A DNA stretch of 64,000 nt, taken from Streptomyces sp. NBC_01498 (GTDB lineage Bacteria > Actinomycetota > Actinomycetes > Streptomycetales > Streptomycetaceae). Made by a program: the position numbers and the translations under genes. Location: the NCBI RefSeq assembly GCF_036327775.1, contig NZ_CP109598.1, positions 2,790,001 through 2,854,000 of the forward strand, read 5' to 3'. This document shows positions 27,850-35,736 of this stretch, piece after piece (position 1 is the first letter of the stretch; each line of letters starts with the position of its first letter). The notes under the pieces are model-generated. The model saw nothing but the letters and a program-made list of their open reading frames with translations, made no database searches and was not told the DNA's origin.

Positions 27850-28284
27850 TCAGCCCTCGACCGTGATGCCCATGGAACGGGCGGTGCCGGCGATGATCTT
27901 CTCGGCGGCGTCCAGGTCGTTGGCGTTCAGGTCGGGCATCTTCGTCGTGGCGATGTCACGCACCTGGTCGCGGGTGAGCTTGGCGACCTTCTTGACGTGC
28001 GGCTCGCCGGAGCCCTTGTCCACACCCGCGGCCTTGAGGATCAGCTTCGCGGCCGGGGGGGTCTTGGTGATGAAGGTGAAGGAACGGTCCTCGTAGACCG
28101 TGATCTCCACCGGCACGACCATGCCGCGCTGCGACTCGGTCGCGGCGTTGTACGCCTTGCAGAACTCCATGATGTTGACGCCGTGCTGGCCCAGCGCGGG
28201 GCCGACCGGCGGAGCCGGGTTGGCCGCGCCGGCCGAGATCTGGAGCTTGATGAGCCCCGTGACCTTCTTCTTCTTGGGAGGCAT
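27850..28284 (-). CDS. rplK: 50S ribosomal protein L11
   Basis: 144 residues. It binds the GTPase-associated region of 23S rRNA. The Pro-rich N-terminal segment ([19 protein letters not shown]) is the thiopeptide-contact region and reads as wild type. The protein is also needed for RelA activation. The start is ATG 28284, and the promoter is at 28357-28384. Confidence 0.97.
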
Positions 28285-28356
28285 TGCTCTCTCCGGGTCC
28301 TAGTGAGAGTGTTCCGGCCCGGCAATCCGGTCGTCCGGACGCGGGCATACCGCGCA

Positions 28357-28384
28357 ACGATAACGGGTACCGTCGCACGGCCAA
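28357..28384 (-). promoter_or_regulatory. Candidate rplKA promoter
   Basis: TTGGCC (28379-28384) and TATCGT (28357-28362) on the minus strand, spacer 16 bp. The -35 box overlaps the T-rich tail of the nusG terminator, so transcription of nusG ends where rplK transcription begins. Confidence 0.5.
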
Positions 28385-28387
28385 AAA

Positions 28388-28456
28388 CCGAGCAGGTCAG
28401 ACGCGCTCCCGCATACGGGGCGCGATCCCCTGCGAGAGCCTGTCCGACCTGCTCGG
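28388..28456 (-). terminator. Terminator after secE-nusG
   Basis: Long stem: 11 bp (28388-28398 with 28446-28456), then one mismatch and three more pairs, enclosing an inner GC-rich region. It is followed on the minus strand by TTTTTGG and lies 29 bases after the nusG stop. Confidence 0.8.
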
Positions 28457-28485
28457 AAATGGCTTGCGAGCGCGCGCGGGGCGCG

Positions 28486-29397
28486 TCAGTTCTTCTGGAT
28501 CTGGTCGAAGCTCAGCTCGACCGGGGTCTCGCGGCCGAAGATCTCGACCAGGCCCTTGACCTTCTTCGAGTCGGCGTTGATCTCGTTGATCGTCGCCTGG
28601 AGCGTCGCGAACGGGCCGTCGGTGACGGTGACCGAGTCGCCGACCTCGAAGTCCAGCACCTGGACCTCGACCTTGCGGGACGGCATCGGCTTGCCCTCGG
28701 CCTCGGCCGCCTCGCGCGCGGCCTTCTCCTCGGCCTCGGGGGCGAGCATCTTGACGATCTCGTCCAGCGTCAGCGGGTACGGGTCGTAGGCGTTGCCGAC
28801 GAAGCCGGTGACGCCGGGGGTGTTGCGTACGACACCCCAGGACTCGTTCGTCAGGTCCATCCGGACCAGGACGTAACCCGGAAGCTTGTTCTGGCGGACG
28901 TTCTTGCGCTCGCCGTTCTTGATCTGGACGATCTCTTCCTCGGGCACCTCGGCCGAGTAGATGAAGTCCTCGACGTTGAGCGAGACGGCGCGCTGTTCCA
29001 GGTTGGCCTTCACGCGCTTCTCGTAGCCCGCGTAGGTGTGGATCACGTACCACTCGCCGGGCAGCCCGCGCAGCTCCTCGCGGAGCGCGGCGACCGGGTC
29101 GGCCGCGACGGCGGGTTCCTCGGCGGGCTCGGCGTCCTCGTCGGAGTCGGACTCCGCGGTGATCTCGTCGGACTCGGCGCCGTCGGTGATCTCGTCGGAC
29201 TCGGCGCCGTCGGTGGCCTCGTCGTCCTCGTCCGCGTCCTCGCCGTGCAGCGCCGACTCCTCGGCCGGCTCGCCGGCCTCCGCGTCAGCGGCTTCGGCCT
29301 CGTCTGGCTCGACAGCGTCCGCCGCCTCAACAATGTCGGTCTCGTCCGCGCGGGACTCGACCGCCTCGTTGGCGTCGTTCAGGTTCGGGTCAGACAC
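28486..29397 (-). CDS. nusG: Transcription antitermination factor NusG, with acidic N-terminal extension
   Basis: 303 residues. The NGN domain starts near residue 110 ([20 protein letters not shown]), and the KOW domain ends the protein ([20 protein letters not shown]). NusG couples RNA polymerase to ribosomes or Rho. The first 105 residues are almost only Asp, Glu, Ala and Ser, an extension common in actinobacteria, and include a perfect 27-bp tandem duplication (TDGAESDEI twice). It is cotranscribed with secE, 81 bp upstream. Confidence 0.96.
   Translation of the reverse strand: MSDPNLNDANEAVESRADETDIVEAADAVEPDEAEAADAEAGEPAEESALHGEDADEDDEATDGAESDEITDGAESDEITAESDSDEDAEPAEEPAVAADPVAALREELRGLPGEWYVIHTYAGYEKRVKANLEQRAVSLNVEDFIYSAEVPEEEIVQIKNGERKNVRQNKLPGYVLVRMDLTNESWGVVRNTPGVTGFVGNAYDPYPLTLDEIVKMLAPEAEEKAAREAAEAEGKPMPSRKVEVQVLDFEVGDSVTVTDGPFATLQATINEINADSKKVKGLVEIFGRETPVELSFDQIQKN
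29161..29214. repeat. Perfect 27-bp tandem duplication inside nusG
   Basis: The units 29161-29187 and 29188-29214 are identical. They keep the frame and duplicate nine residues of the acidic extension. Probably a recent slippage product. Confidence 0.9.
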
Positions 29398-29478
29398 GTG
29401 GCTGCTTCTTCCTGCGCTTCACAATGGGTGGAACATGCGGAAAAGGACGCCTGTCGGCGTCCCCCGCCTCCGTTGGCT

Positions 29479-29769
29479 CTAGCCGAAGACGAACTTGACC
29501 AGTCGCTGGAAGCCGAAGTCGATGACGGTCACCAGACCGATCATGATGACGACGAAGACGATCACAACAGTCGTGTAGGTCGTCAGCTGGTTGCGGGTCG
29601 GCCAGACGACCTTGCGCAGCTCCGCGATGATCTGGCGGTAGAAGATCGCGAGGCGGCCCAGGGGGCCCTTCTTGCCTCGCTTGCCGCCCTTGCGGGTCTT
29701 CTTGCCCGACTCTGCGGTCTCGTCATCGTCAGCATCAGGCTTGTCGATGGAGCCCACGGCGTCCGTCAC
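29479..29769 (-). CDS. secE: Preprotein translocase subunit SecE
   Basis: 96 residues with a single transmembrane helix near the C-terminus (TTVVIVFVVIMIGLVTVIDF), preceded by the conserved amphipathic motif AELRKVVWPTRNQ. The N-terminus is acidic, then Lys-rich. SecE clamps SecY in the membrane. It sits directly downstream of the Trp tRNA gene and upstream of nusG, a conserved order. Confidence 0.96.
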   Translation of the reverse strand: MTDAVGSIDKPDADDDETAESGKKTRKGGKRGKKGPLGRLAIFYRQIIAELRKVVWPTRNQLTTYTTVVIVFVVIMIGLVTVIDFGFQRLVKFVFG

Positions 29770-29877
29770 GCTCTCTCACCTGATTCCGGGTCGTGGCCGC
29801 GCCGCGCCCGATGGAGCCGCACGGCAGTGCTTTTGAAGTACGTACATGCGCACACATCCTGGCGGAGGAGTGTGTAG

Positions 29878-29950
29878 CAGGGCCGGAGGGACTTGAACCC
29901 CCAACCGCTGGTTTTGGAGACCAGTGCTCTACCAATTGAGCTACGACCCT
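29878..29950 (-). tRNA. tRNA-Trp (anticodon CCA)
   Basis: A 73-base cloverleaf: the acceptor stem AGGGTCG pairs with CGGCCCT, with G as discriminator, and the anticodon CCA lies in a 7-base loop. The 3' CCA is not encoded. It lies 108 bp upstream of secE and is likely cotranscribed with it. Confidence 0.95.
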
Positions 29951-30167
29951 TTGCGTTTTCCCCAACCTACCGCATCCGACCGGGAGCACGGTGTGTGCGG
30001 ATCGGCGGTGGCGGGTGAGGGCCAACGACCAGTGAGTGTACGTGCTCGGGGGCCATGCGTCGAACAGGTAACACGGGACCGGGTCTTGTCCGGACCCGCC
30101 GCCCGTCCGCCGGGCCGCTGTCCAGTCGGCGGAACGGCCGTGCCCCGGTCTCCGGAGGTCTGGGACC

Positions 30168-31403
30168 ATGGCCCGTATGAGCGCTGCAATCCCTCCGACC
30201 GAGCGCCGGGTCTCCGCCCGAGTCGGCGCAATCTCCGAGTCCGCCACCCTCGCCGTCGACGCCAAGGCCAAGGCCCTCAAGGCCGCCGGCCGTCCGGTGA
30301 TCGGCTTCGGGGCCGGCGAGCCCGACTTCCCGACGCCCGGCTACATCGTCGAGGCCGCGAGTGAGGCCTGCCACGACCCGAAGTACCACCGCTACACCCC
30401 GGCGGGCGGGCTCCCCGAGCTGAAGGCCGCCATCGTCGCCAAGACGCTGCGTGACTCCGGCTACGAGATCGACCCCGCCCAGGTCCTGGTGACCAACGGC
30501 GGCAAGCAGGCGATCTACGAGGCGTTCGCCGCGATCCTCGACCCGGGCGACGAGGTCGTGGTCCCGGCGCCTTACTGGACGACGTACCCCGAGTCGATCC
30601 GGCTGGCCGGCGGTGTCCCGGTGGAGGTCGTGACCGACGAGACCAGCGGCTACCGGGTCACCGTCGAGCAGCTGGAGGCGGCGCGCACCGAGCGTACGAA
30701 GGTCGTGCTCTTCGTCTCGCCCTCCAATCCGACGGGCGCCGTCTACAGCCGCGCCGACACCGAGGCGATCGGCCGCTGGGCGGCCGAGCACGGCCTGTGG
30801 GTCATGACGGACGAGATCTACGAGCACCTGGTCTACGGGGACGCCGAGTTCACCTCGCTCCCCGCGGTCGTGCCGGAGCTGCGCGACAAGTGCGTCGTGG
30901 TCAACGGTGTCGCCAAGACGTACGCGATGACCGGCTGGCGGGTGGGCTGGGTCGTCGGCCCCAAGGACGTGGTGAAGGCCGCGACGAACCTCCAGTCGCA
31001 CGCGACGTCGAACGTGGCCAACGTCTCGCAGGCCGCCGCGATCGCCGCCCTCGACGGCGGACTGGACGCGGTGGACGAGATGCGGACCGCCTTCGACCGG
31101 CGCCGGGGCATCATCGTGCGGATGCTCAACGAGATCGAGGGCGTGGTCTGCCCGGAGCCCGAGGGCGCGTTCTACGTCTACCCCTCGGTGAAGGCGCTGC
31201 TCGGCAAGGAGATCCGGGGCAGCCGTCCGGCCAGTTCGGTCGAGCTGGCGACGCTGATCCTCGAAGAGGCCGAGGTCGCGGTCGTACCGGGTGAGGCGTT
31301 CGGTACGCCGGGTTATCTGCGCCTGTCGTACGCCCTGGGCGACGAGGACCTGGTGGAGGGGGCGGCCCGGCTCCAGAAGCTGCTGGCCGAGGCCCGCGAC
31401 TGA
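30168..31403 (+). CDS. Pyridoxal-phosphate aspartate aminotransferase (class I)
   Basis: 411 residues of a fold-type I aminotransferase. The PLP lysine lies in [16 protein letters not shown], the Asn and Asp/Tyr ligands in [11 protein letters not shown] and TDEIYEHL, and the C-terminal Arg in YLRLSYALG. The likely reaction is aspartate plus 2-oxoglutarate to oxaloacetate plus glutamate; prephenate may also be used, as in related actinobacterial enzymes. The start is ATG 30168, nine bases after GGAGG; an ATG nine bases later is less well placed. The gene diverges from secE-nusG and ends at a terminator (31443-31473). This is a conserved neighbour of the rpo region in streptomycetes. Confidence 0.92.
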   Translation: MARMSAAIPPTERRVSARVGAISESATLAVDAKAKALKAAGRPVIGFGAGEPDFPTPGYIVEAASEACHDPKYHRYTPAGGLPELKAAIVAKTLRDSGYEIDPAQVLVTNGGKQAIYEAFAAILDPGDEVVVPAPYWTTYPESIRLAGGVPVEVVTDETSGYRVTVEQLEAARTERTKVVLFVSPSNPTGAVYSRADTEAIGRWAAEHGLWVMTDEIYEHLVYGDAEFTSLPAVVPELRDKCVVVNGVAKTYAMTGWRVGWVVGPKDVVKAATNLQSHATSNVANVSQAAAIAALDGGLDAVDEMRTAFDRRRGIIVRMLNEIEGVVCPEPEGAFYVYPSVKALLGKEIRGSRPASSVELATLILEEAEVAVVPGEAFGTPGYLRLSYALGDEDLVEGAARLQKLLAEARD

Positions 31404-31442
31404 CGCCCGGCTGCCCCCGGCAGCCGTGTGACCGGAAGAACA

Positions 31443-31473
31443 CGGGCCCCTGGACGCGCTGTCCAGGGGCCCG
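31443..31473 (+). terminator. Terminator after the aminotransferase gene
   Basis: A perfect 13-bp stem (31443-31455 with 31461-31473), 5-base loop, then TTCTTGCGTT. It lies 40 bases after the aminotransferase stop and before the adenosine deaminase gene. Confidence 0.8.
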
Positions 31474-31547
31474 TTCTTGCGTTCGGGCAAGACCCCGAAG
31501 GGGGAAAGGGGGTCCCGGAGTCCGCCCGCGTACGGCAAGATCCCTGG

Positions 31548-32606
31548 ATGGAGAACGTTTCCGGCCCCCCGCGCCATCCGCACGACGACCGCGCCACCCG
31601 CGACCTCCGTCTGCTGCCCAAGGCCCATCTGCATCTGCACTTCACCGGTTCGATGCGCCCCACGACCCTGCTGGAGCTCGCCGACAAGTACGGCGTCCAT
31701 CTGCCCGAGGCGCTCACCGGCGGTGAGCCGCCCGAACTGCGGGCGACCGACGAGCGGGGCTGGTTCCGCTTCCAGCGGCTCTACGACATCGCCCGGTCCT
31801 GTCTGCGCTCCCCCGAGGACATCCAGCGGCTGGTGCGCGAGGCCGCCGAGGAGGACGTACGGGACGGCTCCGGGTGGCTGGAGATCCAGGTCGACCCCAC
31901 CTCGTACGCCCCGCTGCTGGGCGGGCTGATCCCGGCACTGGAGATCATCCTGGACGCCGTGGACGCGGCGGCCCGGGACACCGGGCTCGGGATGCGGGTG
32001 GTGGTGGCCGCGAACCGGATGAAGCACCCGCTGGACGCCCGCACCCTGGCACGGCTCGCGGTGCGGTACGCGGACCGGGGGGTCGTCGGGTTCGGCCTGT
32101 CGAACGACGAACGCCGGGGCATGGCACGGGACTTCGACCGGGCCTTCGCCATCGCCCGGGAGGGCGGGCTGCTGGCGGCGCCGCACGGCGGTGAGCTGAG
32201 CGGGCCCTCGTCCGTACGGGACTGCCTGGACGATCTGCGCGCGACCCGGGTCGGGCACGGCGTACGGGCGGCCGAGGACCCCCGGCTGCTGCGCAAGCTG
32301 GCCGAGCGGGGGGTGACCTGCGAGGTGTGCCCGGCGTCGAACGTGGCGCTGGGCGTCTACGAGAAGCCCGCCGACGTACCGCTGCGCACGCTGTTCGACG
32401 CCGGGGTGCCGATGGCGCTGGGCGCGGACGACCCGCTGCTGTTCGGCGACCGGCTGGCGGCGCAGTACGAACTGGCGCGCAAGTACCACGGGTTCACGGA
32501 CGCCGAACTGGCCGAGCTGGCGCGGCAGTCGGTACGGGGCTCGGCGGCGCCGGACGGCACGCGGGACAAGCTGCTGGCGGGGATCGACGGCTGGCTGGAG
32601 GACTGA
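31548..32606 (+). CDS. add: Adenosine deaminase
   Basis: 352 residues, converting adenosine to inosine for purine salvage. Zinc ligands are His in AHLHLHFTGS near the N-terminus, HGGE in the middle with its catalytic Glu, GHGVR, and Asp in GADDPLLF near the C-terminus. This is the ADA-like amidohydrolase pattern; the serine often seen as HLHLxGS is preserved here in FTGS. The start is ATG 31548; the frame extends 40 codons upstream through the terminator, so a longer product is unlikely. There is no clear ribosome binding site. The gene is convergent with murB. Confidence 0.87.
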   Translation: MENVSGPPRHPHDDRATRDLRLLPKAHLHLHFTGSMRPTTLLELADKYGVHLPEALTGGEPPELRATDERGWFRFQRLYDIARSCLRSPEDIQRLVREAAEEDVRDGSGWLEIQVDPTSYAPLLGGLIPALEIILDAVDAAARDTGLGMRVVVAANRMKHPLDARTLARLAVRYADRGVVGFGLSNDERRGMARDFDRAFAIAREGGLLAAPHGGELSGPSSVRDCLDDLRATRVGHGVRAAEDPRLLRKLAERGVTCEVCPASNVALGVYEKPADVPLRTLFDAGVPMALGADDPLLFGDRLAAQYELARKYHGFTDAELAELARQSVRGSAAPDGTRDKLLAGIDGWLED

Positions 32607-32697
32607 CGCGGGGCCGGGTGCCTGGGCCCGGGTGCGGCGCGGGCGGGGTGCGGGGCGGGGCGTGCGGTCGGGGCGCGTCGTGGGCCGGTCAGCGGCT

Positions 32698-33753
32698 TCA
32701 GAGACTGACGCCGACCGTCACCGGCTCGTTGACCAGGGTGATCCCGAACGCGTCACGCACCCCGGCGACCACCTCCCGGGCGAGCGCGAGCAGGTCCTCG
32801 GTGGTGGCGTCGCCCCGGTTGGTCAGGGCCAGCGTGTGCTTGGTGGAGATACGGGCCCGGCCCGTGCCGTACCCCTTGGTGAAGCCCGCGCGGTCGATCA
32901 GCCACGCCGCCGACGTCTTCACGCGCCCCTCCCCCGCCGGGTAGGCGGGCGGGGTGACGTCCGGGCCCAGCCGCCGCGCCGCGCGGGCGAGGAAGGCCGC
33001 GTACCCCTCGTCGTCCAGGATCGGGTTGGTGAAGAAGGAGCCGGCCGACCAGGTGTCGTGGTCCGCCGGGTCGAGCACCATGCCCTTGCCCGCGCGCAGG
33101 CCGAGGACGGTCCGGCGGGCGTCGGCCAGCGGGACCCGGTCACCCGGTTCGACGCCGAGGGCGCGGGCCGTCTCGGCGTACTTGACGGGGGCGGACAGCC
33201 CGCCCGCGTCCTCCAGCGCGAAGCGCACGCGCAGGACGACATGGCGCTCGGGGTGCTCCTTGAAGGCGCTGTGCCGGTAGGAGAACCGGCAGTCGGCGTT
33301 GCCGAGGGTCAGGATCTCGCCGGTGACACGGTCGAGGGCGACGACCTCCGTGAGGGTGCTGGACACCTCCTGGCCGTACGCGCCGACGTTCTGGATCGGG
33401 GTGGCGCCGGCCGAGCCGGGGATGCCGGCCAGGCACTCGACGCCCGCGAGGCCCGCCTCGACGGTACGGGTGACGGCGTCGGTCCAGGTCTCGCCGGCGG
33501 CCAGTTCCAGCGCCGTACCGGCCAGGTCGACGCCACGGGTGGCGATCCGCAGGGCGGTGCCCTCGAAGCCCTTGTCGCCGATGACCAGATTGCTGCCGCC
33601 GCCGATGATCAGGAGCGGGGTGCCCGCGTCGTCCGCCGCGCGTACGGCCGCGACGACCTCGTCGTCGGTGGTCGCGGTGATCAGCCGGGTGGCGGGGCCG
33701 CCGAGGCGGAAGGTGGTCAGGGGGGCGAGGGGGGCGTCGTGGAGTTCCTGCAC
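32698..33753 (-). CDS. murB: UDP-N-acetylenolpyruvoylglucosamine reductase
   Basis: 351 residues, type I MurB. This cytoplasmic FAD enzyme reduces the enolpyruvyl group to give UDP-N-acetylmuramate for peptidoglycan. FAD-binding blocks LLIIGGGSNLVI and LAGIPGSAGATPIQNVGAYGQE are present, as are the catalytic Ser in WSAGSFFTNPI and the C-terminal Glu in VNEPVTVGV. The start is GTG 33753 (VQELHDAPLAPLTTFRLGG). There is no Shine-Dalgarno sequence; TAGTCT six bases before the start suggests a leaderless mRNA. A strong hairpin lies 11 bases upstream. Confidence 0.95.
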   Translation of the reverse strand: MQELHDAPLAPLTTFRLGGPATRLITATTDDEVVAAVRAADDAGTPLLIIGGGSNLVIGDKGFEGTALRIATRGVDLAGTALELAAGETWTDAVTRTVEAGLAGVECLAGIPGSAGATPIQNVGAYGQEVSSTLTEVVALDRVTGEILTLGNADCRFSYRHSAFKEHPERHVVLRVRFALEDAGGLSAPVKYAETARALGVEPGDRVPLADARRTVLGLRAGKGMVLDPADHDTWSAGSFFTNPILDDEGYAAFLARAARRLGPDVTPPAYPAGEGRVKTSAAWLIDRAGFTKGYGTGRARISTKHTLALTNRGDATTEDLLALAREVVAGVRDAFGITLVNEPVTVGVSL

Positions 33754-33763
33754 GGGACAAGAC

Positions 33764-33805
33764 TACGGTCCGGTGCGGGGACGAATCGTCTCCGCACCGG
33801 ACCGT
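33764..33805 (-). terminator. Large hairpin between hadB and murB
   Basis: The arms pair over 14 perfect bp (33764-33777 with 33792-33805) and partly further inward. It lies 101 bases beyond the hadB-like stop and 11 bases before murB, so it most likely ends the rpmG-hadAB transcript while murB starts from its own promoter. Confidence 0.65.
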
Positions 33806-33905
33806 GCCGTTCAGGGGTTGTCCGGGGTCGTCCGGGCGCCGCCGGGCGTGGGGGCGCCGGGGCGTCAGGGCCTGAGGCGTCCGGCCGGGGCGTCGGGCCG
33901 AGGCG

Positions 33906-34334
33906 TCAGGCCAGCTGGACGACGGCGCGGGACATGCCCAGCACCTTCTTGCCGTCGCTGGTCACGGTCAGGTCCACGCGGACCCGGTTCTCGTCCAGCT
34001 TGTCGCCGACCTTCCCGGTCACCTCGATCACCGCGCCGATGCCGTCGTCGGGCACCACGACCGGCCGGGTGAAGCGGACGCCGTACTCGACCACGGCCCC
34101 CGGGTCGCCGACCCAGTCGGTCACCACCCGGACCGCCGAGGCCATCGTGAACATGCCGTGCGCGATGACGTCGGGCAGCCCGACCCCGACGGCGAACTTC
34201 TCGTTCCAGTGGATCGGGTTGAAGTCGCCGGACGCGCCCGCGTAGCGCACCAGGGTGTCGCGGGTCACCGGGAAGGCGGCGGCGGGCAGCTCCGTACCGA
34301 CCTCGACGTCGTCGTAGGCGATGTTCGTGGCCAT
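33906..34334 (-). CDS. MaoC-type (3R)-hydroxyacyl-ACP dehydratase, catalytic subunit (HadB-like)
   Basis: 142 residues, a single hot-dog domain. The hydratase 2 motif with catalytic Asp and His is seen in YAGASGDFNPIHWNEKFA, followed by GLPDVIAHGMFTMA. In mycobacteria HadB is the catalytic half of a dehydratase of the fatty-acid synthase II system. Here it forms a pair with the gene just upstream (5-bp gap), and the same order rpmG-hadA-hadB near tRNA-Trp, secE and nusG is known from M. tuberculosis. Streptomycetes lack mycolic acids, so the substrate is probably another acyl chain. The start is ATG 34334. Confidence 0.85.
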   Translation of the reverse strand: MATNIAYDDVEVGTELPAAAFPVTRDTLVRYAGASGDFNPIHWNEKFAVGVGLPDVIAHGMFTMASAVRVVTDWVGDPGAVVEYGVRFTRPVVVPDDGIGAVIEVTGKVGDKLDENRVRVDLTVTSDGKKVLGMSRAVVQLA

Positions 34335-34339
34335 CGGTG

Positions 34340-34792
34340 TCACTCCCCCTCGGCGGCGCGCGCCACCAGCTTGGTCCACGCGGTCACGACGTGCTCGCCC
34401 GCCTCGTCACGCACCTCGCCGCGCACGTCGAGGATGTCGTTGCCCGCCATCGTCCTGACCGACTCGATGGTCGAGGTGACGGTCAGCCGGTCGCCCGCCC
34501 GGACGGGCCGGGTGTACGTGAACCTCTGGTCGCCGTGGACGACCCGGCTGTAGTCGAGCCCGAGCTGCGGATCGGCGATGACCTCGCGGGCGGCCTTGAA
34601 GGTGATGGCGAACACGAAGGTCGGCGGAGCGATCACGTCGAGGTGGCCGAACGCCTTCGCCGCGTCGGGGTCGGTGTACGCGGGACTGGCGTCACCCACC
34701 GCCTCGGCGAATTCGCGGATCTTCTCCCGGCCGACCTCGTACGGCTCGGTGGGTGGATAGCTCCGTCCGACGAAGGACTGGTCGAGCGCCAT
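34340..34792 (-). CDS. MaoC-like N-terminal dehydratase subunit (HadA-like)
   Basis: 150 residues, hot-dog fold of the FAS1_DH type without the Asp-x4-His catalytic pair (DASPAYTDPDAAKAFGHLDV takes its place). It is thus likely the substrate-binding partner of the adjacent HadB-like protein. Conserved features are APPTFVFAITF and the VVHGDQRFTYTRPVRAGDRL segment. The start is ATG 34792 (MALDQSFVGRSYPP). It lies downstream of rpmG. Confidence 0.85.
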   Translation of the reverse strand: MALDQSFVGRSYPPTEPYEVGREKIREFAEAVGDASPAYTDPDAAKAFGHLDVIAPPTFVFAITFKAAREVIADPQLGLDYSRVVHGDQRFTYTRPVRAGDRLTVTSTIESVRTMAGNDILDVRGEVRDEAGEHVVTAWTKLVARAAEGE

Positions 34793-34865
34793 GGACGCGT
34801 TCCCTCCTGATGAGATGGCCCTGATGAATGGTGCACAACTATGGATCGGGCACGTCAAACGACAC

Positions 34866-34895
34866 GAGGCCGCCCCCCGTTAAGGGGACGGCCTC
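34866..34895 (-). terminator. Hairpin after rpmG
   Basis: GAGGCCG and four C residues pair with GGGG and CGGCCTC, with one internal mismatch and a short loop containing TTAA. It lies 16 bases after the rpmG stop. It may end rpmG transcription before hadA, but only partly. Confidence 0.55.
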
Positions 34896-34910
34896 GGGTG
34901 CGAGCCTGGG

Positions 34911-35075
34911 TCAGCGCGTTTCGCGGTGAGCCGTGTGCGAGTTGCAACGAGGGCAGTGCTTCTTCATCTCAAGACGGTCCGGGTTGTTGCGCCGGTTCTT
35001 CTTGGTGATGTAGTTCCGCTCCTTGCACTCCACGCAGGCCAGCGTGATCTTCGGGCGGACGTCGGTGGCAGCCAC
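34911..35075 (-). CDS. rpmG: 50S ribosomal protein L33 (zinc type)
   Basis: 54 residues from GTG 35075, with AGGAGC six bases upstream. Two CxxC zinc motifs, CVEC and CPRC, make it the zinc-binding paralogue. The core [20 protein letters not shown] is typical. It lies between two tRNA genes and the hadAB-like pair, the same order as in mycobacteria. Confidence 0.96.
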
Positions 35076-35159
35076 GTGAGTGCTCCTGGACAGATTGACG
35101 GGTTAACGCATAAAAGAGTAGCCGATCGAAGGATCGCCCCTACCATCGGCTACCGTGTG

Positions 35160-35232
35160 TAGCGGTGACCGGACTTGAACCGGTGACACAGCGATTATGA
35201 GCCGCTTGCTCTACCGACTGAGCTACACCGCT
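35160..35232 (-). tRNA. tRNA-Met (anticodon CAT, elongator)
   Basis: 73 bases: acceptor AGCGGTG with CACCGCT, D-arm GCTC-AGTCGGT-AGAGC, anticodon CAT in loop CTCATAA, T-arm ACCGG-TTCAAGT-CCGGT. The first base pairs with position 72, which argues against the initiator form. Confidence 0.93.
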
Positions 35233-35279
35233 GCGATGCCGGATCTCCTCGCCCGGAGGCGAGGAGCGCCGTACATCTG

Positions 35280-35352
35280 AGCCCCAATACGGAATCGAAC
35301 CGTAGACCTTCTCCTTACCATGGAGACGCTCTACCGACTGAGCTATTGGGGC
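35280..35352 (-). tRNA. tRNA-Thr (anticodon GGT)
   Basis: 73 bases: acceptor GCCCCAA with TTGGGGC, anticodon stem TCTCC/GGAGA with loop ATGGTAA, T-arm TACGG-TTCGATT-CCGTA. It lies 47 bp upstream of tRNA-Met in the same direction and is likely cotranscribed with it and rpmG. Confidence 0.94.
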
Positions 35353-35509
35353 GAGCGATGAAGACATTACACGCTCCTTCGCCGATCGCCCAAATCCGTT
35401 TCCCGGTCCCTCGTCCGTCTCTCGTCACACCCGTCCCTCCCGTTTCGGGAGCCCGTCGAGGCGCTCGTCGTGCCGCGCCCGCGCACGGCTCCGGGCACCG
35501 CCCGCGCAC

Positions 35510-35564
35510 CGCTTCGATGCCGCTTCGATGCCGCTTCCGTGCCGCTCCGGCGCCGCTCCGGGGA
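35510..35564. repeat. Degenerate 11-bp tandem repeat in an intergenic region
   Basis: About five units related to cgcttcgatgc, decaying to the right. It lies in 35353-35736, the 384-bp gap between tRNA-Thr and the amidohydrolase gene, which otherwise shows only GC-rich sequence and no gene. Confidence 0.6.
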
Positions 35565-35736
35565 TCGCCCCTGCACCACGGGGAGCCACGCCGGTATGAC
35601 TATTCGCTTCCTCCTCGAAGGCCGCCCCGGGCGGCTCTAGGCTCGGTCCGCGCCGTGTGTTCACGCACGTCAGAGCCCTCGGTCGGAGCCCCCGGCCCGG
35701 TCCGGAAGCCCGCCCCACCCACCAGCACGGAGCCCG

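Noticed and set aside
29967..32489. A minus-strand frame of 840 codons opposite the aminotransferase and adenosine deaminase genes
   Set aside because: It crosses a strong terminator and two genes with conserved active sites on the other strand.
35280..35352. tRNA genes as an integration site for the 10.6-16.4 kb island
   Set aside because: No direct repeats of tRNA ends and no integrase were seen anywhere, and the island is more than 18 kb from this tRNA cluster.
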